Assembly (NCBI GenBank): GCA_937925335.1
Contig: CALEWY010000008.1
Location: 188,066 to 252,065, forward strand
Direction of reading: 5' to 3'
Source of the DNA: an uncultured Acidimicrobiales bacterium
GTDB lineage: Bacteria; Actinomycetota; Acidimicrobiia; Acidimicrobiales; SZUA-35
Length of the DNA stretch: 64,000 bases
Every line of letters starts with the position of its first letter. Positions within the stretch are counted from its first letter, which is position 1. The translations under genes and the position numbers were made by a program. Below the pieces are notes generated by a model, which did no database searches, was not told where the DNA came from, and saw only the letters and a program-made list of their open reading frames with translations. Of this stretch, positions 17,943 through 26,364 are shown one piece after another.

Positions 17943-18815
17943 GTGACGGAGCCAACTCCCTTCGGGGAGAACCGTTTGGCTGATGGTCGTGTATCTGAGG
18001 ACTCTGTCTTGAGTCCTCAGAACCATCGGATCAAACGGTTGCGGCGACTGCTTTCTCAGCGCAAGGCCCGCTCGACAGAGCGGGCCTTCGTCGCGGAAGG
18101 ACCGGTCCTCGTCACGGAGGTTCTGGGTTCTGACGCAACGGTGCAAGACGTCTTCGTTGACGCCGAGCTCGCCGACTCGGTTGATGAAATCAGCGAGTTG
18201 GCAGCTCACTGCGGGGTCGACGTTCACGTCGTTTCCAGTGGAGTCTTGGCTTCGCTCCTCGACACGATGTCGCCTCAACCGGTGGTTGCAGTAGTCGATG
18301 ATCCCGAGGTGTCGCTCGCCGACTTCGCGCTCGACTCGCCCGTCTTGGTGCTGCACGAGCTTCGTGACCCCGGCAACGTCGGCACCCTGCTGCGAACGGC
18401 AGAGGCCGCTGGGTTTGCCGGTGTTGTGCTCACGGGTGAGTCGGTCGACTCGTCGAATCCGAAGGTTGTCCGAGCTGCGGCTGGGGCCCGCTTTCGTGTG
18501 CCGGTCGTGAGCGGCCTCTCGCTCGACGATGCCAGCACGCAGCTCCGTGAGCAGGGTCGATCGATCGCTGCGACCGTGGTGAGTGACGGTGGCAGCGACC
18601 GAACGACTGTCGCCGACTACCTCACGGTCGATCTCACCACCGCAGCCATCGTTCTGGGCAACGAAGCACACGGCCTGTCGTCAACCGACGTTGCCCTCGC
18701 CGATTCAGCCGTCACGATTCCTCTTGCTGGCCCAACCGAATCGCTGAACGTCGCCGCTGCAGGCGCCGTGATGTGCTTCGCTTCTTGGAACCAACGACGC
18801 TCAGTTCCCTCCTGA
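17943..18815 (+). CDS. TrmH/SpoU-family RNA 2'-O-methyltransferase
   Basis: A 290-residue SPOUT methyltransferase. An N-terminal substrate-binding domain (FVAEGPVLVTEVL) precedes the knotted domain with motif 1 LHELRDPGNVGTLLRTAEAAGF, motif 2 IVLGNEAHGLS and motif 3 IPLAGPTESLNVAAA. It probably methylates rRNA or tRNA ribose. It lies 14 bp after rplT and before pheS, as in other actinobacteria (the tsnR-like position). The start is GTG 17943. Confidence 0.92.
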   Translation: MTEPTPFGENRLADGRVSEDSVLSPQNHRIKRLRRLLSQRKARSTERAFVAEGPVLVTEVLGSDATVQDVFVDAELADSVDEISELAAHCGVDVHVVSSGVLASLLDTMSPQPVVAVVDDPEVSLADFALDSPVLVLHELRDPGNVGTLLRTAEAAGFAGVVLTGESVDSSNPKVVRAAAGARFRVPVVSGLSLDDASTQLREQGRSIAATVVSDGGSDRTTVADYLTVDLTTAAIVLGNEAHGLSSTDVALADSAVTIPLAGPTESLNVAAAGAVMCFASWNQRRSVPS

Positions 18816-18880
18816 CAGAGGCGAGCATCCGATGGAAATTCGATCGACAAGCTCGGTCCAAGCCCCGAAAGTCTCTCTTG

Positions 18881-19879
18881 ATGATCAATGAACTGAACGC
18901 CGCACGCGACGAGGCACTCGTTGCCATCGCCGCGTCGAACGACATGGAGGCGCTCGAATCGCTCGAGCGCGACGTGTTGGGCAAAGCCGGCCCGTTTGTG
19001 GCTGCCAAGAAGCGCATTGGCGAGCTCGCTCCTGAGGATCGCAAGGATGCTGGTCAGGCCATCAACGCCACCCGCACCGAGGTGGAAGACGCCATCGAGG
19101 CTCGTCGAGGCACCCTCGGCGCCAGCGCCCGTGCCGCTCAGTACGCCAACGAACGGCTCGACCTCACCGAGGTGTCGACCGCTGCTTCGGTTGGCCACGC
19201 CCACGTCGTGACCCAAACCTGGGAAGAGCTCGAAGACATCTTCGTCGGCATGGGCTTCCACGTGGCTGAAGGGCCTCACGTCGAGACCGACTGGCACAAC
19301 TTCGATGCCCTCAACATTCCAAAGGGTCACCCCGCCCGCGACGGCTTCGACACCTTGTATGTGAACCACGGCGAGCCGGGGTCGACGCTGTTGCGCACCC
19401 ACACCTCACCCGTCCAGATCCGCACGATGCTCGATCAAGAGCCGCCGATCTACATCATCGCTCCCGGGCGAGTCTTTCGACGCGACACGGCCGACGCCAC
19501 GCACATGCCGGTGTTCCACCAGATCGAGGGCTTGGTCGTCGACAAAGACATCTCGCTCGCCGATCTTGCCGGCACGATCAACGCATTCGTTGGCACCTAT
19601 TTCGGCGAAGAGGTTGAGAGCCGCTTGCGCCCCAACTACTTCCCGTTCACCGAGCCGTCCGCCGAGTTCGACATCCGTCGAGCTGATGGTTCGTGGCTCG
19701 AGATGGGGGGCTGCGGCATGGTCCACCCCAACGTCTTGCGAGCTGGCGGCATCGACCCCGAAGAGTGGTCTGGCTTCGCCTTTGGTTTCGGTATCGATCG
19801 CCTCGCCTTGATGAAACATGGCGTGAGCGACCTCCGCGAGCTCTTCGCAAACGACACCCGCTTCCTTTCACAGTTCTGA
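18881..19879 (+). CDS. pheS: Phenylalanyl-tRNA synthetase alpha subunit
   Basis: Catalytic subunit of the alpha2-beta2 enzyme, 332 residues. A coiled N-terminal arm is followed by class II motif 2 (GRVFRRDTADATHMPVFHQIEGL) and motif 3 (GFAFGFGIDRLALMKHGV). ATG 18881 gives the family-like N-terminus MINELNAARDEALVAI; the frame is open upstream to 18773, but that part overlaps the methyltransferase gene and is not conserved-looking. It is followed after 10 bp by pheT. Confidence 0.97.
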   Translation: MINELNAARDEALVAIAASNDMEALESLERDVLGKAGPFVAAKKRIGELAPEDRKDAGQAINATRTEVEDAIEARRGTLGASARAAQYANERLDLTEVSTAASVGHAHVVTQTWEELEDIFVGMGFHVAEGPHVETDWHNFDALNIPKGHPARDGFDTLYVNHGEPGSTLLRTHTSPVQIRTMLDQEPPIYIIAPGRVFRRDTADATHMPVFHQIEGLVVDKDISLADLAGTINAFVGTYFGEEVESRLRPNYFPFTEPSAEFDIRRADGSWLEMGGCGMVHPNVLRAGGIDPEEWSGFAFGFGIDRLALMKHGVSDLRELFANDTRFLSQF

Positions 19880-19889
19880 GGCTGATCAA

Positions 19890-22271
19890 ATGAAGGTTCT
19901 CCTTTCCTGGATGCGTGAATTCGTGCCGAGCGGATTCGGCGAGATCGAGTCCGATCCCGTCGCGCTCGGTGACGTGCTCACGAGCCTCGGCCTTGTCGTC
20001 GAGAGCATCGAAACAACCGGCGCGGAGTGGGACGGCATCGTCGTCGCCAAGGTGCTCGAGCTCGGCAAACACCCCGAGGCGGACAAGATTCAGCTCGTGC
20101 AGGTCGACGCCGGCCCCGAGTTCTCCGACGATGGCGCGCCGCTGCAGATCTGTTGTGGTGCGTTCAACATGAGCGTGGGCGACCTCGTCCCGCTCGCTAC
20201 CCTCGGCACGGTGATGCCCGGCGGTCTCGAGATCGCTCGGCGCAAGCTGCGCGGCGAATGGTCGAACGGCATGTTGTGCTCCGCCACCGAACTCGGCGCT
20301 GGCGACGATGCTGAGGGCATCATGATTCTCGACGCGGGTCTCACGATCGGCACACCCCTCACGGATGCGCTTGGCGTCGAAACCGATGTGCTGTTCGACC
20401 TCGACGTTGAGGGCAACCGGCCCGAAGCACTGAGCGTTGCCGGTGTTGCCCGCGATCTTGCCGCCAAGCTCAACGTCGAGTTCGTGTTCCCCGAGACCCC
20501 ATTCGCCGAAACATCGCCAGCAGCGACAGAGCGCGCCTCGGTCGTGATCGACGATCCCGACCTGTGCAAACGCTTCGGCCTTCGGGTGCTCGATGGCATC
20601 ACCATGGGCCCGTCACCCTCGTGGATGCAGCGTCGTCTCGAAGCGAGCGGTCAGCGGCCGATTAACGTGATCGTCGACATCTCGAACTACGTGATGCTCG
20701 AGCGCGGCCAGCCGAACCACACCTTCGATCTCGCCACGGTGCCCGATGGCGCCGTGCGCGTTCGGATGGCGAACGACGGTGAAACCCTCACCACACTCGA
20801 CGGCCAAGAGCGCACGCTCACCGATGCCGATGGTCTTGTCTGCAACGGTGCAAACGAGCCGATCAGTCTCGCTGGCGTCATGGGCGGAGCAGCGACCGAG
20901 ATCGGCGACAATACGACGAGCGTGCTGCTCGAAGCCGCTGTGTGGGATCGCATGACCATCGCTCGCACGAGTCGACGATTGAACCTTCGTTCCGAGGCCT
21001 CGACTCGCTTCGAACGAGGCGCTGACCCTGCCGGCATCGAACGAGCACTCGATCGGTTCTGCCAGCTCGCTGCTGAGCTGTGTGGAGCGACCGTCGCGCA
21101 AGGGCGAGTCGTCGTCGATGGTGGTGTTGAAGCACCGATCGAGGTCACCCTTCGTGTCGCTCGTGTGAACCAGATCCTGAATCTCGACCTGGATGCGGCC
21201 GCGATCGCCGGCTACCTCGCACCGATCGGCTTCGAGCCATTGAGCCAGACCGACACCGAGCTCCAGATTCGAATCCCGAGCTGGCGCCCCGACGCAACCG
21301 CTGAGATCGACGTGATCGAAGAGGTTGGTCGGCATCACGGTTATGAGAAGTCGGGCACCCGAGTGCCTCGTCCCGCTCAGGCTGGTTCGCTTTCGCCGAC
21401 GCAGGTCGCTCGTCGTGCGATTCGCCGTGCCTTCATGGCCGAGGGATGCCACGAGGCGATGCCAATGCCCTTCCTCGCACCGGGCGATTTGGCCAAGGCT
21501 GGCCTCGACGAACAGGGCATCACCTTGGCCAACCCGCTGGTGGCCGAAGAATCGGTACTCCGCACCTCGATGATTCCCGGCATGTTGAAGGCGATCGCCT
21601 ACAACCAGTCACACCGCAACACCGGCACGCGCCTGTTCGAGACCGGCCAGACCTACATTGCGACCGACGGCGATCTTCCGGTTGAAGACGAGTGGGTGGT
21701 CGCTGCGCTTGACGGCGCCGACGCCACTGAAGCCATGGCGCTGCTTCACCGCATCGCCGCCACGCTCAATCTTCCCGGCATGCGGATCAGCAACGCCGAG
21801 ATCCCCGGCATGCATCCAACCCGCGCCGCAGAGATTCAGTTCTGGGGCAAACCGCTCGGGTTCGCCGGCGAGATCTCGCCCGAAGCGCTGGAGGCATACG
21901 GCATCGAGGGTCGAGTCGGCTGGGTGCAGCTGCTGGTCGCCCCGATCGTGCGGTCTCGGGGAACCGCACCCAAGGAAAAGCGGGTTTCACGCTTCCCATC
22001 GAGCGACCTCGACCTCGCCTTCGTCGTCCCAGACAAGGTGTCGGCCGCCGACGTGATCGTGACGATCCGCAAGACCGCCGGCGAACTCGTCAAGACGGTC
22101 GAACTGTTCGACGTGTTCCGCTCTGAAGCCCTCGGCGCCGACACGCGCTCGTTGGCCTACCGCATGCGCTTCCAGGCCGACGACCGCACGCTCACCGATG
22201 ACGAGGTTGCCGAAACGCAGCTCAAGATCATCAACGCCGTCAAGAAAAAGCACAGTGCTGAGTTGCGATAG
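19890..22271 (+). CDS. pheT: Phenylalanyl-tRNA synthetase beta subunit
   Basis: 793 residues with the full bacterial layout: an N-terminal tRNA-binding (EMAP-like) domain with VVAKVLELGKHPEADKIQLVQV near 46-67, B3/B4 editing domain, B5 domain, a core fold domain (PNHTFD, EDVIEEVGRHHGYEK-like IDVIEEVGRHHGYEK) and a C-terminal FDX-ACB anticodon-binding domain from about 700 (RFPSSDLDLAFVV). It forms the holoenzyme with pheS and ends the translation block. Confidence 0.97.
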   Translation: MKVLLSWMREFVPSGFGEIESDPVALGDVLTSLGLVVESIETTGAEWDGIVVAKVLELGKHPEADKIQLVQVDAGPEFSDDGAPLQICCGAFNMSVGDLVPLATLGTVMPGGLEIARRKLRGEWSNGMLCSATELGAGDDAEGIMILDAGLTIGTPLTDALGVETDVLFDLDVEGNRPEALSVAGVARDLAAKLNVEFVFPETPFAETSPAATERASVVIDDPDLCKRFGLRVLDGITMGPSPSWMQRRLEASGQRPINVIVDISNYVMLERGQPNHTFDLATVPDGAVRVRMANDGETLTTLDGQERTLTDADGLVCNGANEPISLAGVMGGAATEIGDNTTSVLLEAAVWDRMTIARTSRRLNLRSEASTRFERGADPAGIERALDRFCQLAAELCGATVAQGRVVVDGGVEAPIEVTLRVARVNQILNLDLDAAAIAGYLAPIGFEPLSQTDTELQIRIPSWRPDATAEIDVIEEVGRHHGYEKSGTRVPRPAQAGSLSPTQVARRAIRRAFMAEGCHEAMPMPFLAPGDLAKAGLDEQGITLANPLVAEESVLRTSMIPGMLKAIAYNQSHRNTGTRLFETGQTYIATDGDLPVEDEWVVAALDGADATEAMALLHRIAATLNLPGMRISNAEIPGMHPTRAAEIQFWGKPLGFAGEISPEALEAYGIEGRVGWVQLLVAPIVRSRGTAPKEKRVSRFPSSDLDLAFVVPDKVSAADVIVTIRKTAGELVKTVELFDVFRSEALGADTRSLAYRMRFQADDRTLTDDEVAETQLKIINAVKKKHSAELR

Positions 22272-22312
22272 CGCAGTTGTGCATCTCCGCCCCGACGGGT
22301 CGGAGTACGACA

Positions 22313-22337
22313 CCGCCATTTCGGGCTGAAATGGTGG
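22313..22337 (+). terminator. Stem-loop after pheT, possible terminator
   Basis: CCGCCATTTC (22313-22322) pairs with GAAATGGTGG (22328-22337) around a 5-base loop, a 10-bp stem with one G-U pair, followed by a CTCTTTCCTCC run. It lies about 40 bp after pheT and overlaps the likely start of the next gene, so it may end pheT transcription, attenuate the next gene, or hide its start codon. Confidence 0.55.
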
Positions 22338-22780
22338 CTCTTTCCTCCGACCCCGAAGACGGGCACGTTGAGTCAACCGGCGGATGCGCCTGTGGTGCGA
22401 TCAGCTATCGGACCGAGGCCACGCTTCGGTCCGTGGCCAATTGCCACTGCGAGCGGTGTCGCCGGATCACCGGCCACTTCATGGCTGCCACCGGGTGTGA
22501 AGAGGCGGAACTCGACGTCACCGACGATGGAGCGCTTCGTTGGTACGAGCCCTCACCCGGTGTGTTCTATGGATTCTGCAGCACGTGCGGATCGACGCTT
22601 TTCTGGAAGACGGACGACGGCGACGGCTGGATCTCGATCACCGCTGGCACCGTCGACCAACCGAGCGGCCTTACGACCAGTGCAGCATGGTGGACCGCTG
22701 AGGCTGCTGATTACCACAGCCTCGATCGCTCGATCCTGAACCACGAGTACGAGTCGGGAGCCTCCGGCAGCGAGGTCTGA
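22331..22780 (+). CDS. GFA/CENP-V family zinc protein
   Basis: A 149-residue protein with the zinc ligand pattern of the glutathione-dependent formaldehyde-activating (GFA) family: GGCACGAISY, CHCERCRR and FCSTCGSTLFW. Members bind two zinc ions; most have no proven activity, and actinobacteria usually lack glutathione, so a formaldehyde role is doubtful. ATG 22331 lies inside the preceding stem-loop; the frame is open to an ATG at 22277 just after the pheT stop. Confidence 0.85.
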   Translation: MVALSSDPEDGHVESTGGCACGAISYRTEATLRSVANCHCERCRRITGHFMAATGCEEAELDVTDDGALRWYEPSPGVFYGFCSTCGSTLFWKTDDGDGWISITAGTVDQPSGLTTSAAWWTAEAADYHSLDRSILNHEYESGASGSEV

Positions 22781-22840
22781 CCTCGGCGAGATTCTGTCGT
22801 CTGCCTAAGGTGCAGCACGTCGAGGCCGATTCAGGGCACC

Positions 22841-24664
22841 ATGTCTTCTATGAGCTCCTCGACCGAGACGCAGTCCGATTCCGCTGAAGCCGATCTCCTC
22901 GCAAGCGACGTTGCGTGGAACCTCGAAACGCTCCTGCCAGACGGCATGTCGGCGGACGACATGTTGGCCGACGCTTCGACGATGGCCGATGCGATCGGCG
23001 AATACCGAGGCCGAGTCGCAACCCTCGACGCAGCTGGCCTTGCTGAGCTCATGACCAAGCTTGCCGAAATCGGCGAACTCATGAGTCGAGCCGGGCACTA
23101 CGCCATGTTGAAGTTCAGCGAGAACACCGCTGATCCAGAAGCCGGCGCCGCGATGATGGCGATGGAAGAAGCAGGCACCGAGATCAGCACGAAGATGATC
23201 TTCGTCGACCTGGAATTCGCCGCCGCCGACGATGCGCATGTCGACTCGATTATCGGTGACCCGGCACTCGACTTTTGCCGTCACCACCTTGAGACGATGC
23301 GGTTGAACCGTCCGCACCTGCTCACCGAAGCCGAGGAGCTCATCCTCACCGAGAAGGGTGTTTCTGGCTCGTCGGCATGGGTGCGGCTCTTCGACGAGCT
23401 CACCTCGGCGATCACGATCGAACTCGATGGCGAGACCGAACCGTTCTCGACCGGATTGGCACTTCTGCAGCACCCCGAGAGTGAAACTCGCCAAAAGGCC
23501 GCAGCGGCCGTCACCGAGGGTCTGCAGCCAGGACTTCGCACTCGAGCATTCGTCTACAACACGCTCATGCTCGACAAGTCGGTCGACGATCGCCTCCGCA
23601 ACTTTGATTCGTGGGTGTCGTCCCGCAACCTGTCGAACGAGGCCTCCGACGAGTCCGTCGATGCTCTCGTGAAAGCCGTTGTTGGTCGATACGACATCCC
23701 GCAGCGTTGGTATGCGCTGAAGGCCAAGGTGCTCGGTGTCGAGAAGCTCAAGGACTACGACCGCAGCGCATCGGTCGCCGATAGCCAGGCTGAGATCGGC
23801 TGGGACGAAGCCTCCACGATCGTTCGTGACGCCTACGCCTCGTTCTCACCTGAACTGGCTGGTGTGGTCGACCGCTTCTTTGATGAGGGCTGGATCGATG
23901 CACCGCAGCGTCCCGGCAAACGTCCGGGTGCCTTCTGCGCCTACACGGTGCCGTCGCACCACCCTTACCTTCTCCTCAACTGGACGAGCAGCAACCGTGA
24001 CGTCCTCACGCTCGCTCACGAGCTTGGCCACGGTTTGCACGCCTACATGGCCCGTGACCAGGGACTCTTCCACCAATCGACTCCGCTCACGCTCGCCGAA
24101 ACGGCATCCGTGTTCGGTGAGACGGTCACCAACAACCGATTGCTTTCGATGATCGACGACCCGGGGGAGCGCTTCGCTCTTTTGGCCGCGACGCTCGAAG
24201 ATGGCATCGCCACGGTGTTCCGCCAGGTCGCCATGAACCGGTTCGAACACGAATGCCACACGACTCGCCGTGAAGAGGGCGAACTGTCGGTCGAGCAATT
24301 CGGCGACATCTGGGCAAGGACCCAGACCGACATGCTCGGTGACGCGGTCGAGGTGACCGAGGATTATCGAAGCTGGTGGAGCTACATCCCGCACTTCATC
24401 GGCACACCTGGTTACGTCTACGCCTATGCCTACGGCCAGCTCCTCGCACTGTCGGTGTATGCCCGCTACGAAGAGCGCGGCGCCGACTTCGTGCCGTCCT
24501 ATCTCGAGCTCCTCAGCCTCGGTGGCTCACTGAAGCCCGAAGAACTTGGAGCGGTCGTCGACTGCGATCTCGCCGACCCGGGATTCTGGGATGCGGGCCT
24601 CGCCATCATCGATGGTCAGCTCACCGCGGCCGAGGAAGCAGCAAAGGCCGCAGGCCGCCTGTAA
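22841..24664 (+). CDS. pepF: Oligoendopeptidase F (M3 family)
   Basis: Cytosolic zinc peptidase of 607 residues that cuts oligopeptides. The zinc motif HELGH (in TLAHELGHGLHAYMA) lies near residue 393, with the third ligand Glu in LAETASVFGET about 25 residues later. PYLLLNWTSSNRDVLTLAHE before it and GYVYAYAYGQLLALSVY near the end are typical of PepF. A second ATG four codons in is also possible. It is convergent with the uridine kinase gene. Confidence 0.94.
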   Translation: MSSMSSSTETQSDSAEADLLASDVAWNLETLLPDGMSADDMLADASTMADAIGEYRGRVATLDAAGLAELMTKLAEIGELMSRAGHYAMLKFSENTADPEAGAAMMAMEEAGTEISTKMIFVDLEFAAADDAHVDSIIGDPALDFCRHHLETMRLNRPHLLTEAEELILTEKGVSGSSAWVRLFDELTSAITIELDGETEPFSTGLALLQHPESETRQKAAAAVTEGLQPGLRTRAFVYNTLMLDKSVDDRLRNFDSWVSSRNLSNEASDESVDALVKAVVGRYDIPQRWYALKAKVLGVEKLKDYDRSASVADSQAEIGWDEASTIVRDAYASFSPELAGVVDRFFDEGWIDAPQRPGKRPGAFCAYTVPSHHPYLLLNWTSSNRDVLTLAHELGHGLHAYMARDQGLFHQSTPLTLAETASVFGETVTNNRLLSMIDDPGERFALLAATLEDGIATVFRQVAMNRFEHECHTTRREEGELSVEQFGDIWARTQTDMLGDAVEVTEDYRSWWSYIPHFIGTPGYVYAYAYGQLLALSVYARYEERGADFVPSYLELLSLGGSLKPEELGAVVDCDLADPGFWDAGLAIIDGQLTAAEEAAKAAGRL

Positions 24665-24701
24665 CAACAAGGGTCCTAACCGCAGGGGTTACGTCTCGAT
24701 C

Positions 24702-24732
24702 GTTCTGAACTGCGCCTTGGCTGGTTCAGAAC
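24702..24732. terminator. Bidirectional stem-loop between pepF and udk
   Basis: GTTCTGAAC (24702-24710) and GTTCAGAAC (24724-24732) form a perfect 9-bp stem with a 13-base loop between two convergent genes. A weaker stem (TAACC/GGTTA, 24677-24691) precedes it. No long T-run follows, as is usual for high-GC actinobacteria. Confidence 0.55.
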
Positions 24733-24768
24733 AAGCGTGAGGTGACGCCTGAACTCTCGCTCAGGTGG

Positions 24769-25395
24769 TCAGTCGTGACTGACGCGGAGCGCGTGGTGCT
24801 CGATCGCTTCGGTGACCCGCTCTCGGGCGTCATAGAGGTCTTCTGCGTAGGGGACCACGATGTCGGCGTACATCGATGTTGGCTCGACGAAGTCGTCGTG
24901 CATCGGCTTGACGGTTGCCGCGAACTGTTCCGCGACCGACTCGGGCGTGCGGCCGCGCTCGGCAACGTCGCGTGCCACCCGGCGGTCGAAGCGAATGTCT
25001 TCGGGACATTCGCGAAAGACGCTGAGATGCAGGCAGTCACGAAGTTCCGGGTAGGCGAGCAACAGGATGCCCTCGACGACGATCACGGGCCGAGGCTCGA
25101 TGATGTCAACATCGGTCGTGCGGCAGTGTGTCGAGAAGTCATAGACCGGAACGGCCGCCTCTTTGCCCTCGGCGAGTGCGGTGAGGTGCTCGGCGATCAG
25201 TGGGCCGTCGAGTGAGTCAGGGTGGTCATAGTTGACCTTCGCTCGCTCTTCTGGGGCGAGGTGGCCTTGGTCCCGGTAGTAGGAGTCAAAGGCGAGTCCA
25301 ATCGCCCGCTCGGGTCCGAGCTTCTCGACGACAAGCTCAGCGAGCGTCGTCTTTCCCGAACCACTTCCACCACAGATACCGATCACAAGCCCCAC
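24769..25395 (-). CDS. udk: Uridine kinase
   Basis: Phosphorylates uridine and cytidine for pyrimidine salvage. The 208-residue protein opens with the P-loop GICGGSGSGKTTLAE (residues 6-20) and has the family blocks FDSYYRDQGHL, NYDHPDSLD, PVYDFSTHCR and VVEGILLL, followed by VFRECPEDIRFDRRVARD. The start is at 25395 with a GTG (ATG-like MGLVIGICGGS N-terminus). A second, diverged P-loop kinase lies at 53578-54345. Confidence 0.92.
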   Translation of the reverse strand: MGLVIGICGGSGSGKTTLAELVVEKLGPERAIGLAFDSYYRDQGHLAPEERAKVNYDHPDSLDGPLIAEHLTALAEGKEAAVPVYDFSTHCRTTDVDIIEPRPVIVVEGILLLAYPELRDCLHLSVFRECPEDIRFDRRVARDVAERGRTPESVAEQFAATVKPMHDDFVEPTSMYADIVVPYAEDLYDARERVTEAIEHHALRVSHD

Positions 25396-25431
25396 GGGAA
25401 CGGAATGATAGTCGGCTGCGTCACCGGCACC

Positions 25432-25586
25432 GCTGGGTCAAGCGGCTCGCCTGTCGGCACGCCACTGAGGCGCCTGGCTCGGTCAAGCGGCCTCGCGTGG
25501 TAGCGCGCAACTGATGCGCCTCGCTCGGTCAAGCGGCTCGCTCCTCGGCCTCAGCGGCTGTGGCTCGCTCGGTCAAGCGGCTCGCC
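25432..25586. repeat. About 45-bp tandem repeat, four copies
   Basis: The motif GCTCGGTCAAGCGGCTCGC recurs at 25432, 25477, 25523 and 25567 with small changes, giving a period of 44-46 bp; a fifth, truncated start (GCTCGGTCTG) follows near 25631. The spacers are less conserved but share CGCGCCACTG-like words. The array fills most of the 272-bp spacer between the divergent udk and DedA genes. It has no spacer uniformity or palindromic repeat of CRISPR type and codes for no clear protein. Confidence 0.8.
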
Positions 25587-25667
25587 TCTCGGCGCGCCAC
25601 TGCAGTTGCTTCACTGCGTCGCCTGATGTGGCTCGGTCTGTCTCCGGCTCCGCAGTAGCCTCACGGG

Positions 25668-26279
25668 GTGCTCGAATCGATGCTCGACTGGCTCGAATCC
25701 CTGTCAGGCAACCCCTGGTTCTACGCCATCATTTTTGCGATCGCGCTCCTCGATTCCGTGGTGCCGATTGTGCCGAGTGAAACGACCGTCATTCTTGGTG
25801 GTATCGCTGCTGGGCAGGGCGAGCTCTGGATCGTGCTGGTGATCGCCCTCGGCGCGCTCGGCGCGTTCGCCGGCGACAACATTGCGTACTGGCTGGGGCG
25901 ACGAGCCGGCGATTGGTTGCAACGAACGGTTCTGCGCCGACAGAAACAACAGAAGCAACTGTCGTGGGCCTCGGACCAACTCGAGAAACGAGGCGGTCTT
26001 CTGCTGATCACCGCCCGCTTCATCCCCGGCGGTCGCACGGCGATCACGCTGTCGTCTGGCATCACCAAGCAGGACTACGCCGGCTTCATCAAGTTCGATG
26101 CGATCGCCGCCATCCTCTGGGCCAGCTACGCCGGCATCCTCGGCTACGTCTTCGGCGAACGCTTCGCCGACGATCACACCCGAGCGTTCATCTACGCCTT
26201 CGTCACCGCCCTTTCCGTCACTGCCGTGATCGAGATCGTGCGCTGGTTCCGTGAACGGGGCAAGGTCGAACCTGCGTAA
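25668..26279 (+). CDS. DedA-family membrane protein
   Basis: A 203-residue polytopic membrane protein. It shows the DedA layout: PIVPSETTVILGG after the first helix, a GD..AYWLGRRAG element (AFAGDNIAYWLGRRAG), the TARFIPGGRTAITL motif near residue 118-131 with its conserved Arg, and a C-terminal helix. The family is tied to lipid carrier (undecaprenyl phosphate) flipping and membrane homeostasis. The start is GTG 25668; ATG 25680 is possible. Its last codons and stop lie inside a hairpin repeat. Confidence 0.9.
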   Translation: MLESMLDWLESLSGNPWFYAIIFAIALLDSVVPIVPSETTVILGGIAAGQGELWIVLVIALGALGAFAGDNIAYWLGRRAGDWLQRTVLRRQKQQKQLSWASDQLEKRGGLLLITARFIPGGRTAITLSSGITKQDYAGFIKFDAIAAILWASYAGILGYVFGERFADDHTRAFIYAFVTALSVTAVIEIVRWFRERGKVEPA

Positions 26280-26364
26280 CGAGTGGGGTCAAACCTCGAT
26301 TTACGCAGGTTCACGACGCGGCAACCTGCGTAAATCGAGGTCTGACCCCAGGGCTTACGCAGGT
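26270..26364. repeat. Interspersed hairpin repeat, copy 2
   Basis: A 95-bp copy of the repeat at 8965, between convergent genes. The DedA stop TAA (26277-26279) lies inside the left outer arm and the permease stop (26364-26366) begins at the last base of the right arm, so the repeat ends supply both stop codons. The centre differs from copy 1 (TCACGACGCGGCA). Confidence 0.9.

Noticed and set aside
24769-25395. Phosphoribulokinase rather than uridine kinase
   Set aside because: The size and the YDFSTHCR and VVEGILLL blocks fit uridine kinase, and no Calvin-cycle genes are present.
25432-25586. CRISPR array
   Set aside because: Period is regular, but repeats are degenerate, spacers share sequence and no cas gene is near.
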